Below, in pieces: positions 1-8,003 of a stretch of DNA of 24,938 bases. The notes under the pieces are model-generated. The model saw only the letters and a program-made list of their open reading frames with translations, was not told the origin of the DNA and ran no database searches. Source of the DNA: Flavobacteriaceae bacterium (GTDB lineage Bacteria; Bacteroidota; Bacteroidia; Flavobacteriales; Flavobacteriaceae); the NCBI GenBank assembly GCA_013003145.1, contig JABDLH010000112.1:1-24938 (forward strand), in the 5' to 3' direction. Both the position numbers and the translations under genes were made by a program. Position 1 is the stretch's first letter, and every line of letters starts with the position of its first letter.

Positions 1-477
1 CAACTTAACGATTCAAAAAAATTAAGTGTTCGCCAGCGAAACCTGATTAGGCCTTTGATCGAAGAAAAAGCGATGACCTTCGGGGTAGCTCATCTTCATC
101 CAGAATCTATAGATGAGATCAACATTCTGAACGCCTCCATACAAGCCATGCACGAGGCACTTTCCGTACTTAAACAAAATCCGCAGAAAATTCTCGTCGA
201 TGGCAACAGGTTTAAACCTTTCGGCTCTATCCCTTATGAATGCGTGATAAAAGGAGACGGCAAATACCTCAGCATTGCAGCAGCCTCTGTTCTTGCCAAA
301 ACTTACCGGGACGCATATATGGAACTAATTCATGAGGAGTACCCCATGTATAATTGGAAAAAGAATAAAGGATACCCTACGGTAGAACATCGTGAAGCGA
401 TCAAAAAGTACGGCATTACTCCATACCACCGCAAGAGTTTCCGGTTATTGCCAAGACAGCTCAAATTTGAATTGTAA
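1..477 (+). CDS. rnhB: Ribonuclease HII (3' part, truncated by window start)
   Basis: Endonuclease that cleaves the RNA strand of RNA-DNA hybrids and single ribonucleotides in DNA, acting in the cytoplasm. The reading frame is open from base 1, so the start and the N-terminal catalytic Asp-Glu pair lie outside the window. Seen here: LNDSKKLS near the beginning (the family's conserved DSK block), LVDGN with a conserved Asp, then [20 protein letters not shown] followed by RD, which is the hallmark SIAAAS-x-x-AK-x-x-RD block, and a C-terminal GYPT..H..A...G.TPYHRKSF block. Together these are diagnostic of type 2 RNase H. The TTG at 55 is an internal Leu codon, not a start. The next gene begins 32 nt downstream on the same strand, so they may be cotranscribed. 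Confidence 0.95.
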   Translation, partial: QLNDSKKLSVRQRNLIRPLIEEKAMTFGVAHLHPESIDEINILNASIQAMHEALSVLKQNPQKILVDGNRFKPFGSIPYECVIKGDGKYLSIAAASVLAKTYRDAYMELIHEEYPMYNWKKNKGYPTVEHREAIKKYGITPYHRKSFRLLPRQLKFEL

Positions 478-509
478 AATTGTAATTTTATTAAAACCTC
501 CAACTCTCC

Positions 510-2966
510 ATGTCGCTTAGAATTTTCGCGTTTTTCCTTTTGATTATAACCCTGGGATGTACTCAAAAGCCCACTCCTGCCGGGGAATTATTGGCACACC
601 TGCCCTCTGAATCTTCAGTACTGATAAAAATAAATGATGGAGAAAATCTCATTTCGGAACTTAATTCCAGTAATCTGGTACAATTAGCCATAAAAGAAAA
701 ACTACCTAAAAAGGTCGATGAATTGCTAAGGGGAATTTCATTGAATTCAACAAAAGGAGAACAATTACTGGCATTATCGGGAAGCCATGAAGATTCAGTG
801 GCCTACCTCTACCTGGCAAAACAGGCGCCCGACAGTATTCTTACCTCATCAGCAAAAAACAAAAGCGTTGAAACCATCACATCTGCCGGTCATGATTTTA
901 TTAAATACGAGATAGAGGATCTCCTTTTTTTCACCACCAAGGACCGTGGAATCTTTAAAATGAGCAACTCCCTGGCCCTATTAAAAGACAATGTCAGCGC
1001 AGTGCATACAGAGACAGATCAAACGCTGAAAACACTTTATGAAACCGCGAACCTAAATAAGAGCTCTAATATCTTCCTGAAGTTGACTCGCAGGAATCCT
1101 TTTGTCTCCTATAGCCCGGTCTCCACAGGAGAAACACAGCTTCCATTACTATCAGAATGGGTAGCCCTGGATACGGAGATATCCCGTACAAGTTTACGCT
1201 TAAACGGGGTAGGCATAATTAGCGATTCTAGCAGCAGCATGGCATCCCTGCTACGGGATACCGGGACGCTCCCTACCAAAACTCCCGCTATAGCTCCAGA
1301 GAATATCCTTGCCATGGTCAGTTTTGCTTTTCAGCATAAAAAGATTCTGGATAAGAATCTCAACGCATTTCGAGATTCTGTGGAAATCCCGGGAGCGTTC
1401 CAGACGGTAGAAGAAGTAGGTGTTGTATATTTTGAGCGCTCTAAAGCGATTATGCTTCATACCTATGGTGCAGAGAACCTCAACGAAGTATTAGCCACCT
1501 ATAGCACCACATCAGAAAATATACAGGGAAGCGAGATTTTTGAACTGCGGGAGAACGATATACTGGCCAATGCTTTCAATCCATTTATCGCTAATTTTAG
1601 CCCCCGTTTTTACACCGTACTGGAGAACACATTCATTTTTGGGCAGGATAGTGAAACTGTACAGGAAATTATCGCCTCTTACAGCCGTAAATCTACATTT
1701 GATAATAATCCTGCGTATAAAACAGTGCGGACCTCGCTCGCCGATGAAAGCAATATGATGCTCATCGCATCTCAAGAGGGTTTGGAGCGCATTGCAGAAG
1801 ATGGTTTCAGTATACCCACCCCAATTTTATTTCAAAGCAACGGTTTAAGTGATTACATTTTTGCACTGCAGCTCATTGCTGAGGACAATTATTTTCACAC
1901 CACCCTGATCGCACAAGAAGAACAAGCCGAAGAAATTAGCGACAACAATTGGAATAAGGCAAAATTCAACTTACAATCCAAAGGGATAACGGATCCCCAA
2001 TTTGTGACCAACCACCTCAACGGCAAAAAAGAAGTTGTGGTTCAGGACGAAAATTATCGGCTTTACCTTATCGATCCTCAGAATGGCATACGTTGGACCA
2101 AGCAACTCGACGGCCCGATACAGGGGGAGATCCAACAGGTGGATCTTTACAAGAACGGAAGACTACAACTAGCTTTTACCACGGACCAGCAATTCCTCAT
2201 CCTGGATAGGAACGGGAAAGAAGTTGCTCCTTTCACTTTCACTTATGCCGGAGGTAACCTTAATCCTCTCGCCGTTTTTGACTATAACAAGGATCGAAAC
2301 TACAGGTTTGTGGTCACCCAGGGCGAAACAGTAAGAATGTATAATTCCAAAGGGAAGATCGTAAAGGGATTTAAGTACACCGCCGCGCCCAGCGCAATTT
2401 TAAAAGCACCTAAACACTTCAGGATTTCGGGCAGGGATTACCTGGTCTTCCTCCTGGAGAACGGCCAGCTGGAAATACTTAGCCGGGTAGGTAAAACCAG
2501 GGTACCGGTCAATAAAAAAATGGATTTTTCAGACAACGAAGTATTTGACTACAAGGGTAATTTCACCATAACTGAAAAGGATGGAAACCTGGTCCTAATT
2601 GACCCAAGGGGAAAAATCACGGAACGCCAACTGAACCTAGCTGCTGATCACGGGTGGGCGGCAAAAGACAATCTCCTCACTTATACCAATGAAAATCTTA
2701 TAACGATAGGTAATAAGGAGGTCTCACTGGATTACGGAGTGTTTACGAGACCCAAAATCCTCACTATGGGCAAAAAGGTGTTTATTACGGTCACCGATCT
2801 ACAATCCCGGCAGGTATTTCTTTTAGAAACTAATGGTAAACAGCTAAGCGGCTTCCCGGTATACGGCAGCTCTGTCGCAGATCTGGCTGACTGGAATAAG
2901 GATGGTAAACCAGACCTGGTAACTTTAGAAGGAGATACTGAGATAGTCATATACAGCAAGGATTAA
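510..2966 (+). CDS. Large lipoprotein, DUF3352-like N-terminal region with C-terminal propeller-like repeats
   Basis: 818-residue predicted lipoprotein of unknown function. The N-terminus is a short hydrophobic signal ending in ITLGC, giving a lipobox Cys at residue 17. Residues about 20-480 have the feel of DUF3352-type proteins: long alpha/beta stretches, with phrases such as AMVSFAFQHK and EVGVVYFERSKAIMLHTYG. From about 490 to the end the protein is beta-rich, with repeated short strands around residues 495-560 (YRLYLIDPQNG, FLILDRNGKEV) as in PQQ/WD-type beta-propellers. A Ca-binding-like DWNKDGKPDL segment at about 794-803 recalls FG-GAP repeats, and DYNKDRNY at about 591 is a degenerate version. 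ATG at 510 lies 32 nt after rnhB. Location in the outer or inner membrane and role are unknown. The domain assignment is inferred by eye. Confidence 0.8.
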   Translation: MSLRIFAFFLLIITLGCTQKPTPAGELLAHLPSESSVLIKINDGENLISELNSSNLVQLAIKEKLPKKVDELLRGISLNSTKGEQLLALSGSHEDSVAYLYLAKQAPDSILTSSAKNKSVETITSAGHDFIKYEIEDLLFFTTKDRGIFKMSNSLALLKDNVSAVHTETDQTLKTLYETANLNKSSNIFLKLTRRNPFVSYSPVSTGETQLPLLSEWVALDTEISRTSLRLNGVGIISDSSSSMASLLRDTGTLPTKTPAIAPENILAMVSFAFQHKKILDKNLNAFRDSVEIPGAFQTVEEVGVVYFERSKAIMLHTYGAENLNEVLATYSTTSENIQGSEIFELRENDILANAFNPFIANFSPRFYTVLENTFIFGQDSETVQEIIASYSRKSTFDNNPAYKTVRTSLADESNMMLIASQEGLERIAEDGFSIPTPILFQSNGLSDYIFALQLIAEDNYFHTTLIAQEEQAEEISDNNWNKAKFNLQSKGITDPQFVTNHLNGKKEVVVQDENYRLYLIDPQNGIRWTKQLDGPIQGEIQQVDLYKNGRLQLAFTTDQQFLILDRNGKEVAPFTFTYAGGNLNPLAVFDYNKDRNYRFVVTQGETVRMYNSKGKIVKGFKYTAAPSAILKAPKHFRISGRDYLVFLLENGQLEILSRVGKTRVPVNKKMDFSDNEVFDYKGNFTITEKDGNLVLIDPRGKITERQLNLAADHGWAAKDNLLTYTNENLITIGNKEVSLDYGVFTRPKILTMGKKVFITVTDLQSRQVFLLETNGKQLSGFPVYGSSVADLADWNKDGKPDLVTLEGDTEIVIYSKD

Positions 2967-3039
2967 TTCATTAAAATTCAAGATCTCAGTCTTTAAAAGC
3001 AATGTATACAATATTCAATTCTGAATAATACTTTTTGCC

Positions 3040-3047
3040 TATCTTTA
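3040..3047 (+). promoter_or_regulatory. Possible Bacteroidota -7 element upstream of OmpA-type gene
   Basis: TATCTTTA matches 7 of 8 positions of TAnnTTTG and lies 22 nt before the ATG at 3070. No clear -33 TTTG is seen at the expected spacing, so this is weak. Confidence 0.3.
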
Positions 3048-3069
3048 AGAGACATTAAAATGTTATACC

Positions 3070-4392
3070 ATGAATATCAGAAGCCACTATCCAATAATGG
3101 CGCTTCTGCTAATGGTGTTTCTATGTGTCCCCCGGCTGGAAGCCCAATTGCTTAAAAAATTAGGCAAAAAAGCAGAACGAGCTGCCGAAAGAACAATTGA
3201 AAGGCGCGTTGAACGCGAGACTGAAAAGAAAACTGATGCTGCTTTAGACAGCATCCTGGAACCCGGGAGTAAACCCGGTAATCCCGCACCCCCTCCCCAA
3301 ACGGGAGACTCTCCTGATCAAGGAAGTACTCAGCCCGCGCCCCCGGGAAATTCGAAAACTACCCCGCAGAAGCAGAAATTGACCATCTATACCAACTATG
3401 ATTTTGTACCGGGATCGCGTACCATATTATATGATGACTTCTCTGTTGACCAGCTGGGCGACTTTCCGGCGAAATGGAATACGAACGGAAGCGGCGAAGT
3501 GGTCAGGCTGGATGACGAGCCCGAAAAATGGTTAAAACTATCTAATAATACTGTGTTCGTGCCAGACCTTCCCGAAACCCTTCCGGAAGATTATACGATC
3601 GAATTTGATCTTATCACCACCGGCTTGGATCGTAGTACTTCATCTACCGCCAGGTTAAAACTGATCCTTGACGATAATAAGGCTTTCAGAAATGGTCGCC
3701 AATACGCAGAGATGAGCTTACCCTTTGCCCAATACACCGATGCCGGTGTATATGTCAACAATCATTTTACCGATGTGACCCCATTACGGAACTATATTAA
3801 GAAAGATGTACGCAATGAAATGCTCAGGAATGCTCATATCGCTGTAGCCGCTAATGGGCCCAGGTTCAGGGTGTGGGTCAATGAACGTAAAATAGTGGAT
3901 TTGCCCAGGTTCATGAGTCCAGGGGTACCGCAATATTTGAAATTCCAACTACAGGGTATGCCGAGTGAAACCAAAGAACAGTTTGTTTTTATCACCAACC
4001 TTAAAGTTGCAGAAGGCGGTTTGGATCTTCGTGCAAAGCTCCTTAAGGACGGCGGCTTTTCTACGACCGGGATACTATTTGATACCGGTTCTGACGTGAT
4101 CAAGCCGGCCTCGTACAGTATCCTGAAAAACATAGCCGATGCATTACAACAGGAGTCTCAAATGCAGGTTAAAATTATAGGACATACCGATGGGGATGGC
4201 AGCGATGATAGTAACCTCCAGCTATCGATCAAAAGAGCCGAAGCCGTGAAAGAGGCGCTTACCGGTGAATTTTCAATTGACCCTGGCAGGCTGAGTACTG
4301 ACGGAATGGGAGAGAAAGAACCCGTGGCCTCTAATGACACTTCTGATGGTAAAGCGAAGAACAGGAGAGTAGAGTTTAAAAAACAATCTTAA
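3070..4392 (+). CDS. OmpA-family secreted or outer-membrane protein
   Basis: 440 residues. A signal peptide ends near PRLEA-Q (residue 26). Residues about 27-62 are a highly charged, helical Lys/Arg/Glu-rich stretch (KKAERAAERTIERRVERE), followed by a Pro/Gly-rich linker (about 64-100). A central beta-rich region, about 118-320, starts TILYDDFSVDQLGDFP and includes DYTIEFDLITTG, reminiscent of a concanavalin/LamG-like jelly roll. Residues about 333-440 are an OmpA C-terminal peptidoglycan-binding domain: GILFDTGSDVIKP, then IIGHTDGDG, RAEAVKEAL and a final KAKNRRVEF, where the conserved NRRVEF end is intact. It likely anchors to peptidoglycan in the periplasm. The N-terminal part is not a recognisable 8-strand barrel, so it is OmpA-like only through its C-terminus. 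The next gene starts 10 nt downstream, suggesting an operon. Confidence 0.88.
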   Translation: MNIRSHYPIMALLLMVFLCVPRLEAQLLKKLGKKAERAAERTIERRVERETEKKTDAALDSILEPGSKPGNPAPPPQTGDSPDQGSTQPAPPGNSKTTPQKQKLTIYTNYDFVPGSRTILYDDFSVDQLGDFPAKWNTNGSGEVVRLDDEPEKWLKLSNNTVFVPDLPETLPEDYTIEFDLITTGLDRSTSSTARLKLILDDNKAFRNGRQYAEMSLPFAQYTDAGVYVNNHFTDVTPLRNYIKKDVRNEMLRNAHIAVAANGPRFRVWVNERKIVDLPRFMSPGVPQYLKFQLQGMPSETKEQFVFITNLKVAEGGLDLRAKLLKDGGFSTTGILFDTGSDVIKPASYSILKNIADALQQESQMQVKIIGHTDGDGSDDSNLQLSIKRAEAVKEALTGEFSIDPGRLSTDGMGEKEPVASNDTSDGKAKNRRVEFKKQS

Positions 4393-4402
4393 AACAAGAA
4401 TT

Positions 4403-5092
4403 ATGAGAAATATATTATTGATGCTAATTGTCCTGGTGCTGGCCGGTGTGCCAGCCTTTGCCCAAGATTGCAGCAAGTTTTATCCGCTTCAGGAAGGAAC
4501 TTCCTTAGAATACACCAATTATGACAAGAAGGACAGGGTCGATGGAACTATAACCTATGAAGTGATCAGCTCAGAAAATAACTCGGACGGCACAACGGCA
4601 GTCATGCAAATGTCCCTGCAAGACCAGGATGGGGAAGAAGTAATGCAGTCAGAATACGAGGTACGATGTAAGGATAATGTTGTTCATATCGATTTTAAAT
4701 CACTGATGAATCAACAGATGATGGAACAATTTAAAGAAATGGACGTAGAGCTCAGTGGTACTGACCTGGAGCTGCCCAATAACCTTGCCGTTGGCCAGTC
4801 ACTCAATGATGCCAACCTCAACATGAAGATGAGCATGGGAGCTGTGAATATGAATATGAATGTGGAGACCATTAACCGAAAGGTAGAGAAAAAAGAATCC
4901 GTAACTACTCCCGCCGGGACTTTTGATTGTTTCGTGATCTACAGTGAAACCAGCACCAAAATGATGATGGGCAAGCAGACATTTCCGTCACGAACCTGGC
5001 TAGCTGAAGGAATTGGGGTAATCAAACAGGAAAGCTATAATAAAAAAGGAAATCCTATCGGGAAGATGGTGTTGACCGCTTATTCAAATTAA
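4403..5092 (+). CDS. TapB-like (DUF3108-related) secreted protein
   Basis: 229 residues with a cleavable signal peptide (MRNILLMLIVLVLAGVPAFA-Q, cleavage about residue 20). The mature start DCSKFYPLQEGTSLEYTNYD, the alternating beta-strand character, and the ending TPAGTFDCFVIYSET ... RTWLAEGIGVIKQE fit the TapB/DUF3108-like beta-sandwich proteins common in Bacteroidota. A Met-rich run (about residues 133-152, NLNMKMSMGAVNMNMN) sits in the middle. It lies 10 nt after the OmpA-type gene and is probably cotranscribed with it. It converges with lipB, whose stop codon is only 9 nt away. The function is unknown; periplasmic or outer-surface location is inferred from the signal peptide. Confidence 0.8.
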   Translation: MRNILLMLIVLVLAGVPAFAQDCSKFYPLQEGTSLEYTNYDKKDRVDGTITYEVISSENNSDGTTAVMQMSLQDQDGEEVMQSEYEVRCKDNVVHIDFKSLMNQQMMEQFKEMDVELSGTDLELPNNLAVGQSLNDANLNMKMSMGAVNMNMNVETINRKVEKKESVTTPAGTFDCFVIYSETSTKMMMGKQTFPSRTWLAEGIGVIKQESYNKKGNPIGKMVLTAYSN

Positions 5093-5101
5093 TAAGACCC
5101 T

Positions 5102-5818
5102 TCAGGGGGTTGCAGGATCCCGCTCCAATTCCGCTTCAAACAATGTTTTAAAATGGAAGAGCAATTTTTCCTTCACTTCCTCCATGGGTATTTCCGCCCG
5201 TCCGAGCTCTGCATTCAGGGAAGTCACTGCCTTATCCTTTATACCACAGGGAATCATAAGGTCAAAATACCCGAGGTTTGCATTTACATTCAGAGCAAAT
5301 CCGTGCATAGTAACCCAACGGCTCGCTCTTACCCCCATAGCGCAGATTTTTCGAGCAAAGGGAGTGCCTACGTCCAGCCAGACGCCGGTTTCACCTTCAG
5401 ACCTGCTCGCACTAAGACCGTAATCGGTTAATGTCCTGATCACCATTTCCTCGAGGAAACGCAGGTATTTATGTATATCTGTAAAGAAGTTATCTAGATC
5501 CAGAATGGGATAACCAACGATCTGGCCCGGGCCGTGATAGGTAATATCTCCTCCCCGGTTGATCTTATAGAATTTAGCGTTGTGCTCCTTTAATTGTTGT
5601 TCATCGACCAGGAGATTAGACATATCCCCACTCTTCCCCAGTGTAAAGACGTGCGGATGCTCCACGAAAAGAAAATAGTTGGGTGTAGATACTTCTGTTT
5701 TGTTTCTCCTATTCGCAATCTTGAGATTGACGATCTTTTGAAACAACTCTTCCTGGTAATCCCAGGTCTCTTTATAGTCTTTCAGCCCTAATTCCTCAAC
5801 GGTTATACGCTTGTTCAT
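5102..5818 (-). CDS. lipB: Octanoyltransferase LipB
   Basis: Lipoate biosynthesis enzyme that transfers octanoyl from acyl carrier protein to the lipoyl domains of 2-oxoacid dehydrogenases and the glycine cleavage H protein. 238 residues, the usual size. The signature RGGDITYHGPGQ is at 88-99, with GYPILDL after it. The catalytic Lys is K157 in RKICAMGV, and the catalytic thioester Cys is C191 in PCGIKDKAVTSL, matching the Lys/Cys dyad of the family. The ATG at 5818 is 22 nt downstream of a perfect TAnnTTTG box, which supports this start. It lies 33 nt after the stop of the small Pmp3-like gene on the same strand. No LipA gene is visible in the window. Confidence 0.97.
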   Translation of the reverse strand: MNKRITVEELGLKDYKETWDYQEELFQKIVNLKIANRRNKTEVSTPNYFLFVEHPHVFTLGKSGDMSNLLVDEQQLKEHNAKFYKINRGGDITYHGPGQIVGYPILDLDNFFTDIHKYLRFLEEMVIRTLTDYGLSASRSEGETGVWLDVGTPFARKICAMGVRASRWVTMHGFALNVNANLGYFDLMIPCGIKDKAVTSLNAELGRAEIPMEEVKEKLLFHFKTLFEAELERDPATP

Positions 5819-5840
5819 ACCTATTACTCTTCAGAAAGTG

Positions 5841-5848
5841 CAAAGGTA
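5841..5848 (-). promoter_or_regulatory. Bacteroidota -7 promoter element for lipB
   Basis: On the minus strand the sequence is TACCTTTG, a perfect match to TAnnTTTG, 22 nt upstream of the lipB ATG. This implies a short leader of about 15 nt. No good -33 TTTG is seen upstream. The box sits between the Pmp3-like stop and lipB, so lipB may have its own promoter. Confidence 0.55.
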
Positions 5849-5851
5849 CGA

Positions 5852-6010
5852 CTATCCGTTGGGATTATTCAGGATGACCAAGGCCGCGATCACACCGGGA
5901 ACCCAGCCGCAAAGGGTGAGAAGAAACACAATTAATATAGAACCACAACCCCTGCCGATTACAGAAAGAGGTGGAAAAAGAATAGCGAGAAGAACGCGCC
6001 AGAAACTCAT
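5852..6010 (-). CDS. Pmp3/YqaE-family small membrane protein
   Basis: 52-residue hydrophobic protein starting MSFWRVLLAILFPPLSV and ending WVPGVIAALVILNNPNG. The two membrane spans, the FPPL motif after the first, and the LCGWVPGVIAAL second span are typical of the Pmp3/YqaE (UPF0057) family of stress-associated proteolipids. The frame stays open upstream to 6097, but the extra 29 residues (with CNKSRIYSSYSCHQS) are not family-like, so the ATG at 6010 is chosen. The canonical family gives LTxxGWIPGxIHA; here an Ala-Ala replaces the usual Ile-His. The role, perhaps membrane potential or salt stress, is known only loosely for the family. Confidence 0.88.
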   Translation of the reverse strand: MSFWRVLLAILFPPLSVIGRGCGSILIVFLLTLCGWVPGVIAALVILNNPNG

Positions 6011-6026
6011 AAAAGTTGATTTGATT

Positions 6027-6040
6027 ATCCCTGTAGGGAT
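6027..6040. repeat. Inverted repeat upstream of Pmp3-like gene
   Basis: ATCCC-TGTA-GGGAT, a 5-bp perfect inverted repeat with a 4-nt centre, 16 nt upstream of the Pmp3-like ATG on the minus strand. It could be an operator or a leader hairpin, or chance. Confidence 0.35.
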
Positions 6041-6134
6041 TGATTGATGACAGCTATATGACGAATAAATCCTGCTTTTGTTACACCCCAATTCCAAACT
6101 TTAACCACCTGTACCAACATTCGCCTGCCCGACA

Positions 6135-6165
6135 TTGAAAGATTTGGGCTAAGTCGCTATATTTG
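6135..6165 (+). promoter_or_regulatory. Bacteroidota promoter for lysS
   Basis: A perfect -7 box TATATTTG at 6158-6165 is preceded by TTG (ATTG context) at 6135-6137, with a 20-nt spacer that fits the -33/-7 spacing of the Bacteroidota primary sigma factor. The box ends 18 nt before the lysS ATG, so the leader is very short. Confidence 0.6.
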
Positions 6166-6183
6166 CAGCCTTAATTCGCGCTT

Positions 6184-7875
6184 ATGCAACTGTCCGAACA
6201 AGAAGTTATTAGAAGGGAGAAATTATCCAAATTGCGGGAGGCCGGGATCAACCCATACCCTGCGGCGTTATACCCGGTAGACCATACGGCTGAAAGTATC
6301 CGGAAAAACTACGAAGAAGGCAAACACGTAACAGTTGCGGGCAGGCTGATGTCCAGGCGTATTCAGGGTAAAGCATCCTTTGCCGAATTACAGGATAGTA
6401 CCGGTAGGATACAGGTTTATTTTAATCGCGATGAGATTTGCACCGGGGATGATAAGACCATTTACAATGACGTTTACAAGAAACTATTAGACATTGGAGA
6501 TATCATCGGTGTTGAGGGTGAGTTGTTCACCACCCAGGTTGGAGAAAAGACCATCCTCGTCAAGGGATTTACTTTACTCAGCAAAGCCCTACGCCCACTA
6601 CCCCTTCCTAAAAAGGATGCGGAAGGAAATACTTACGACAAATTCAATGATCCGGAACAAAGATATCGGCAGCGATATGTAGACCTTGCGGTGAATCCAT
6701 CTGTCAAAGACACTTTTATAAAGAGGACCAAGATCACTAACAGTATCCGTGATTTCTTTAACCAGAGAGGATACCTGGAAGTGGAAACACCGATATTGCA
6801 ACCCATTCCCGGTGGTGCAGCGGCCAGGCCTTTCCTCACCCATCATAACGCGCTCAATATTCCATTATACCTCAGGATAGCGAACGAGTTGTACCTGAAG
6901 AGGCTGATCGTCGGAGGGTTTGACGGCGTCTACGAGTTCTCCAAGGATTTCCGAAATGAAGGGATGGACAGGACCCATAACCCCGAATTCACAGTAATGG
7001 AGCTGTATGTGGCCTACAAGGATTACTTGTGGATGATGGAAACCACGGAACAGTTATTAGAAAAAGTTGCTACCGATGCCACGGGAGGCACCAAAATCAC
7101 TGTAGGTGATAATGAGATAGAGTTTAAAGCTCCTTACCCCAGGGTACCTATCCTTGAAGCGATCAGGAAACACACAGGATACGATGTTGCTGGCTTGAAC
7201 GAATCTGAACTTCGCGAAGTTGCCAAAAAACTGGATGTGGAAGTAGATGATAGTATGGGTATCGGGAAACTCATCGATGAAATATTCGGGGAGCATTGTG
7301 AAAAGCACTACATACAACCCACCTTTATAACGGATTACCCCAAGGAGATGAGTCCGCTCACCAAGGAACACAGGGACAACCCTGCGCTTACTGAGCGCTT
7401 TGAATTGATGGTGAATGGTAAGGAGCTCGCTAATGCCTACTCGGAGCTGAATGATCCCATCGACCAGCGAAAAAGATTTGAAGATCAGCTAAAGTTATCC
7501 GAAAAAGGTGATGATGAAGCGATGTTCATCGACCAGGATTTCCTGCGAGCCCTGGAATACGGAATGCCGCCTACCTCCGGGATAGGAATCGGGATAGACA
7601 GGCTTGTGATGCTGCTGACCAATAATTCATCCATACAGGAAGTCTTATTCTTCCCGCAAATGCGCCCGGAGAAAAAACCGCTGCAGCTCAGTGATAATGA
7701 AAAAGCAATCCTGGATATATTAAAACCGGAAGGGAGTATGTCATTGGATGCATTAAAGGAAAAAGCCGGGCTCAGCAACAAGGCTTGGGATAAAGGCCTG
7801 AAAGGCCTGAATAAGCATGGTCTTACCAAGGTTTCCAAGGAAGACGATGGGCTTGTAGTCAGCCTGCAATCCTGA
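6184..7875 (+). CDS. lysS: Lysine--tRNA ligase, class II
   Basis: Charges tRNA-Lys with lysine using ATP. 563 residues. An OB-fold anticodon-binding domain lies at about 50-160 (VTVAGRLMSRRIQGKASFAEL). The class II core has motif 1 around TKITNSIRDFFNQRGYLEVETPIL, motif 2 at about 256-275 (FRNEGMDRTHNPEFTVMELY) and motif 3 at about 466-477 (GIGIGIDRLVML). The usual LysRS ends near FFPQMRP (residues about 489-495). Here about 67 more residues follow, containing ILDILKPEGSMSLDALKEKAGLSNKAWDKGL..L, which reads as a small winged-helix-like domain and accounts for the extra length over the roughly 500-residue bacterial norm. I recall such tails in Bacteroidota LysRS. Confidence 0.98.
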   Translation: MQLSEQEVIRREKLSKLREAGINPYPAALYPVDHTAESIRKNYEEGKHVTVAGRLMSRRIQGKASFAELQDSTGRIQVYFNRDEICTGDDKTIYNDVYKKLLDIGDIIGVEGELFTTQVGEKTILVKGFTLLSKALRPLPLPKKDAEGNTYDKFNDPEQRYRQRYVDLAVNPSVKDTFIKRTKITNSIRDFFNQRGYLEVETPILQPIPGGAAARPFLTHHNALNIPLYLRIANELYLKRLIVGGFDGVYEFSKDFRNEGMDRTHNPEFTVMELYVAYKDYLWMMETTEQLLEKVATDATGGTKITVGDNEIEFKAPYPRVPILEAIRKHTGYDVAGLNESELREVAKKLDVEVDDSMGIGKLIDEIFGEHCEKHYIQPTFITDYPKEMSPLTKEHRDNPALTERFELMVNGKELANAYSELNDPIDQRKRFEDQLKLSEKGDDEAMFIDQDFLRALEYGMPPTSGIGIGIDRLVMLLTNNSSIQEVLFFPQMRPEKKPLQLSDNEKAILDILKPEGSMSLDALKEKAGLSNKAWDKGLKGLNKHGLTKVSKEDDGLVVSLQS

Positions 7876-8003
7876 TACAGGGCATAGGCATTTTTTAAGT
7901 TTGGGTGAATTAATAGGTGCCTGGCTTACCGCTTGTCGAAAATCTGAAATATAATCGTTGCCTTTAGCGTTTTATAGTAATAGATCCCAAATCTACTACT
8001 GTT
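7876..8003. other. Intergenic region between lysS and PKD lipoprotein gene
   Basis: 128 nt with no convincing ORF. There is a run of six T at about 7892-7897, but only a weak 4-bp hairpin before it, so no terminator is called. No perfect TAnnTTTG box was found. Confidence 0.4.

Noticed and set aside
5093..5111. Possible terminator between tapB-like gene and lipB
   Set aside because: Only a 4-bp stem (ACCC/GGGT) with no T tract; too weak to call.
6011..6097. 29-residue N-terminal extension of the Pmp3-like protein
   Set aside because: The added sequence is not typical of the family, while the ATG at 6010 gives the normal ~52 residues.
7865..7900. Possible lysS terminator
   Set aside because: A T run exists but the hairpin before it is only about 4 bp.
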